A stretch of DNA of 14,204 bases, taken from assembly GCA_041497995.1 (NCBI GenBank), contig JBGQHM010000152.1, positions 1-14,204 of the forward strand. The letters are read 5' to 3'. The translations under genes were made by a program, and so were the position numbers. The notes under the pieces are model-generated. The model had not been told where the DNA came from and made no database searches. It saw only the letters and a list, made by a program, of their open reading frames with translations. This stretch comes from DATKMS01 sp041497995 (lineage in GTDB: Bacteria; Desulfobacterota; Binatia; HRBIN30). Below, one piece after another: positions 14,106 through 14,204 of the stretch; the stretch's first letter is position 1, and every line of letters starts with the position of its first letter.

Positions 14106-14204
14106 GTGTCCGACGCGCTCAAGAACCTCATCACGCTGCTCGATCTGGAGGAGCTCGAGGTCAACATCTTCCGTGGCGTGAGCCCGAAGGAGGACCGGCA
14201 ACGG
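14106..14204 (+). CDS. tesB: Acyl-CoA thioesterase II, N-terminal fragment cut by window end
   Basis: A GTG start at 14106 follows GGAAGGAAAGG (spacer about 7 nt from AAGGA). The 33 codons in view read S-D-A-L-K-N-L-I-T-L-L-D-L-E-E-L-E, then N-I-F-R-G and a charged S-P-K-E-D-R-Q-R. This matches the N-terminal strand of TesB-type hotdog thioesterases (A-L-x-x-L-L-x-L-E-x-[IL]-x-x-x-[IL]-F-R-G). The enzyme hydrolyses medium- and long-chain acyl-CoA to free fatty acid and CoA. The catalytic residues lie beyond the window. Confidence 0.8.
   Translation, partial: MSDALKNLITLLDLEELEVNIFRGVSPKEDRQR

Overview
This is a high-GC bacterial window (roughly 60-70% in most genes) with dense coding on the + strand. 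No rRNA or tRNA gene gives a taxonomic anchor. Several secreted proteins end in a Thr/Pro-rich linker plus a Cys-containing double EF-hand (dockerin-like) module. This style, with lipoprotein MltA and a TesB-type thioesterase, is what I associate with Deltaproteobacteria-like or Binatota-like environmental genomes. That assignment is inference from style, not from a marker gene.

Layout. 1-891: a secreted Thr/Pro-rich dockerin-like protein (copy A), probably missing its first codons, followed 9 nt after its stop by an 83-nt imperfect palindrome. 892-1439: a non-coding stretch with hairpins and a candidate promoter. 1440-4508: a large secreted beta-helical repeat protein with its own linker and a degenerate dockerin-like end. 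4560-6231: a broken zone. It holds a signal-peptide stub, a REP-like hairpin, a minus-strand XRE-type regulator, a frameshifted and truncated serine resolvase, a 5'-truncated dockerin-like copy B, and a second copy of the 83-nt palindrome. 6325-8674: an ordinary metabolic and envelope pair, a class V aminotransferase overlapping the lytic transglycosylase gene mltA. 8792-12619: three secreted-protein genes in a row, namely a triple CARDB-like protein with dockerin-like end, a tail-fibre-like secreted protein, and a close paralogue of copy A. 12700-14058: an MFS transporter. 14106 to the end: the first 33 codons of an acyl-CoA thioesterase II.

How they fit together. The window looks like a locus for exported surface proteins built from interchangeable parts: signal peptide, variable N-terminal body, low-complexity Thr/Pro linker, and a shared C-terminal cap of about 60 residues with four conserved cysteines and two EF-hand-like loops. 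The cap occurs five times. Four copies keep calcium-type loops and one (in the beta-helix protein) has lost them. Copies A and B are 87% identical over the 183-nt cap and stop, and share the downstream palindrome at the same spacing. The spacer of that palindrome lies in opposite orientation in the two copies, which suggests inversion in place. I see no cohesin-like partner here, so the binding target of the caps is unknown.
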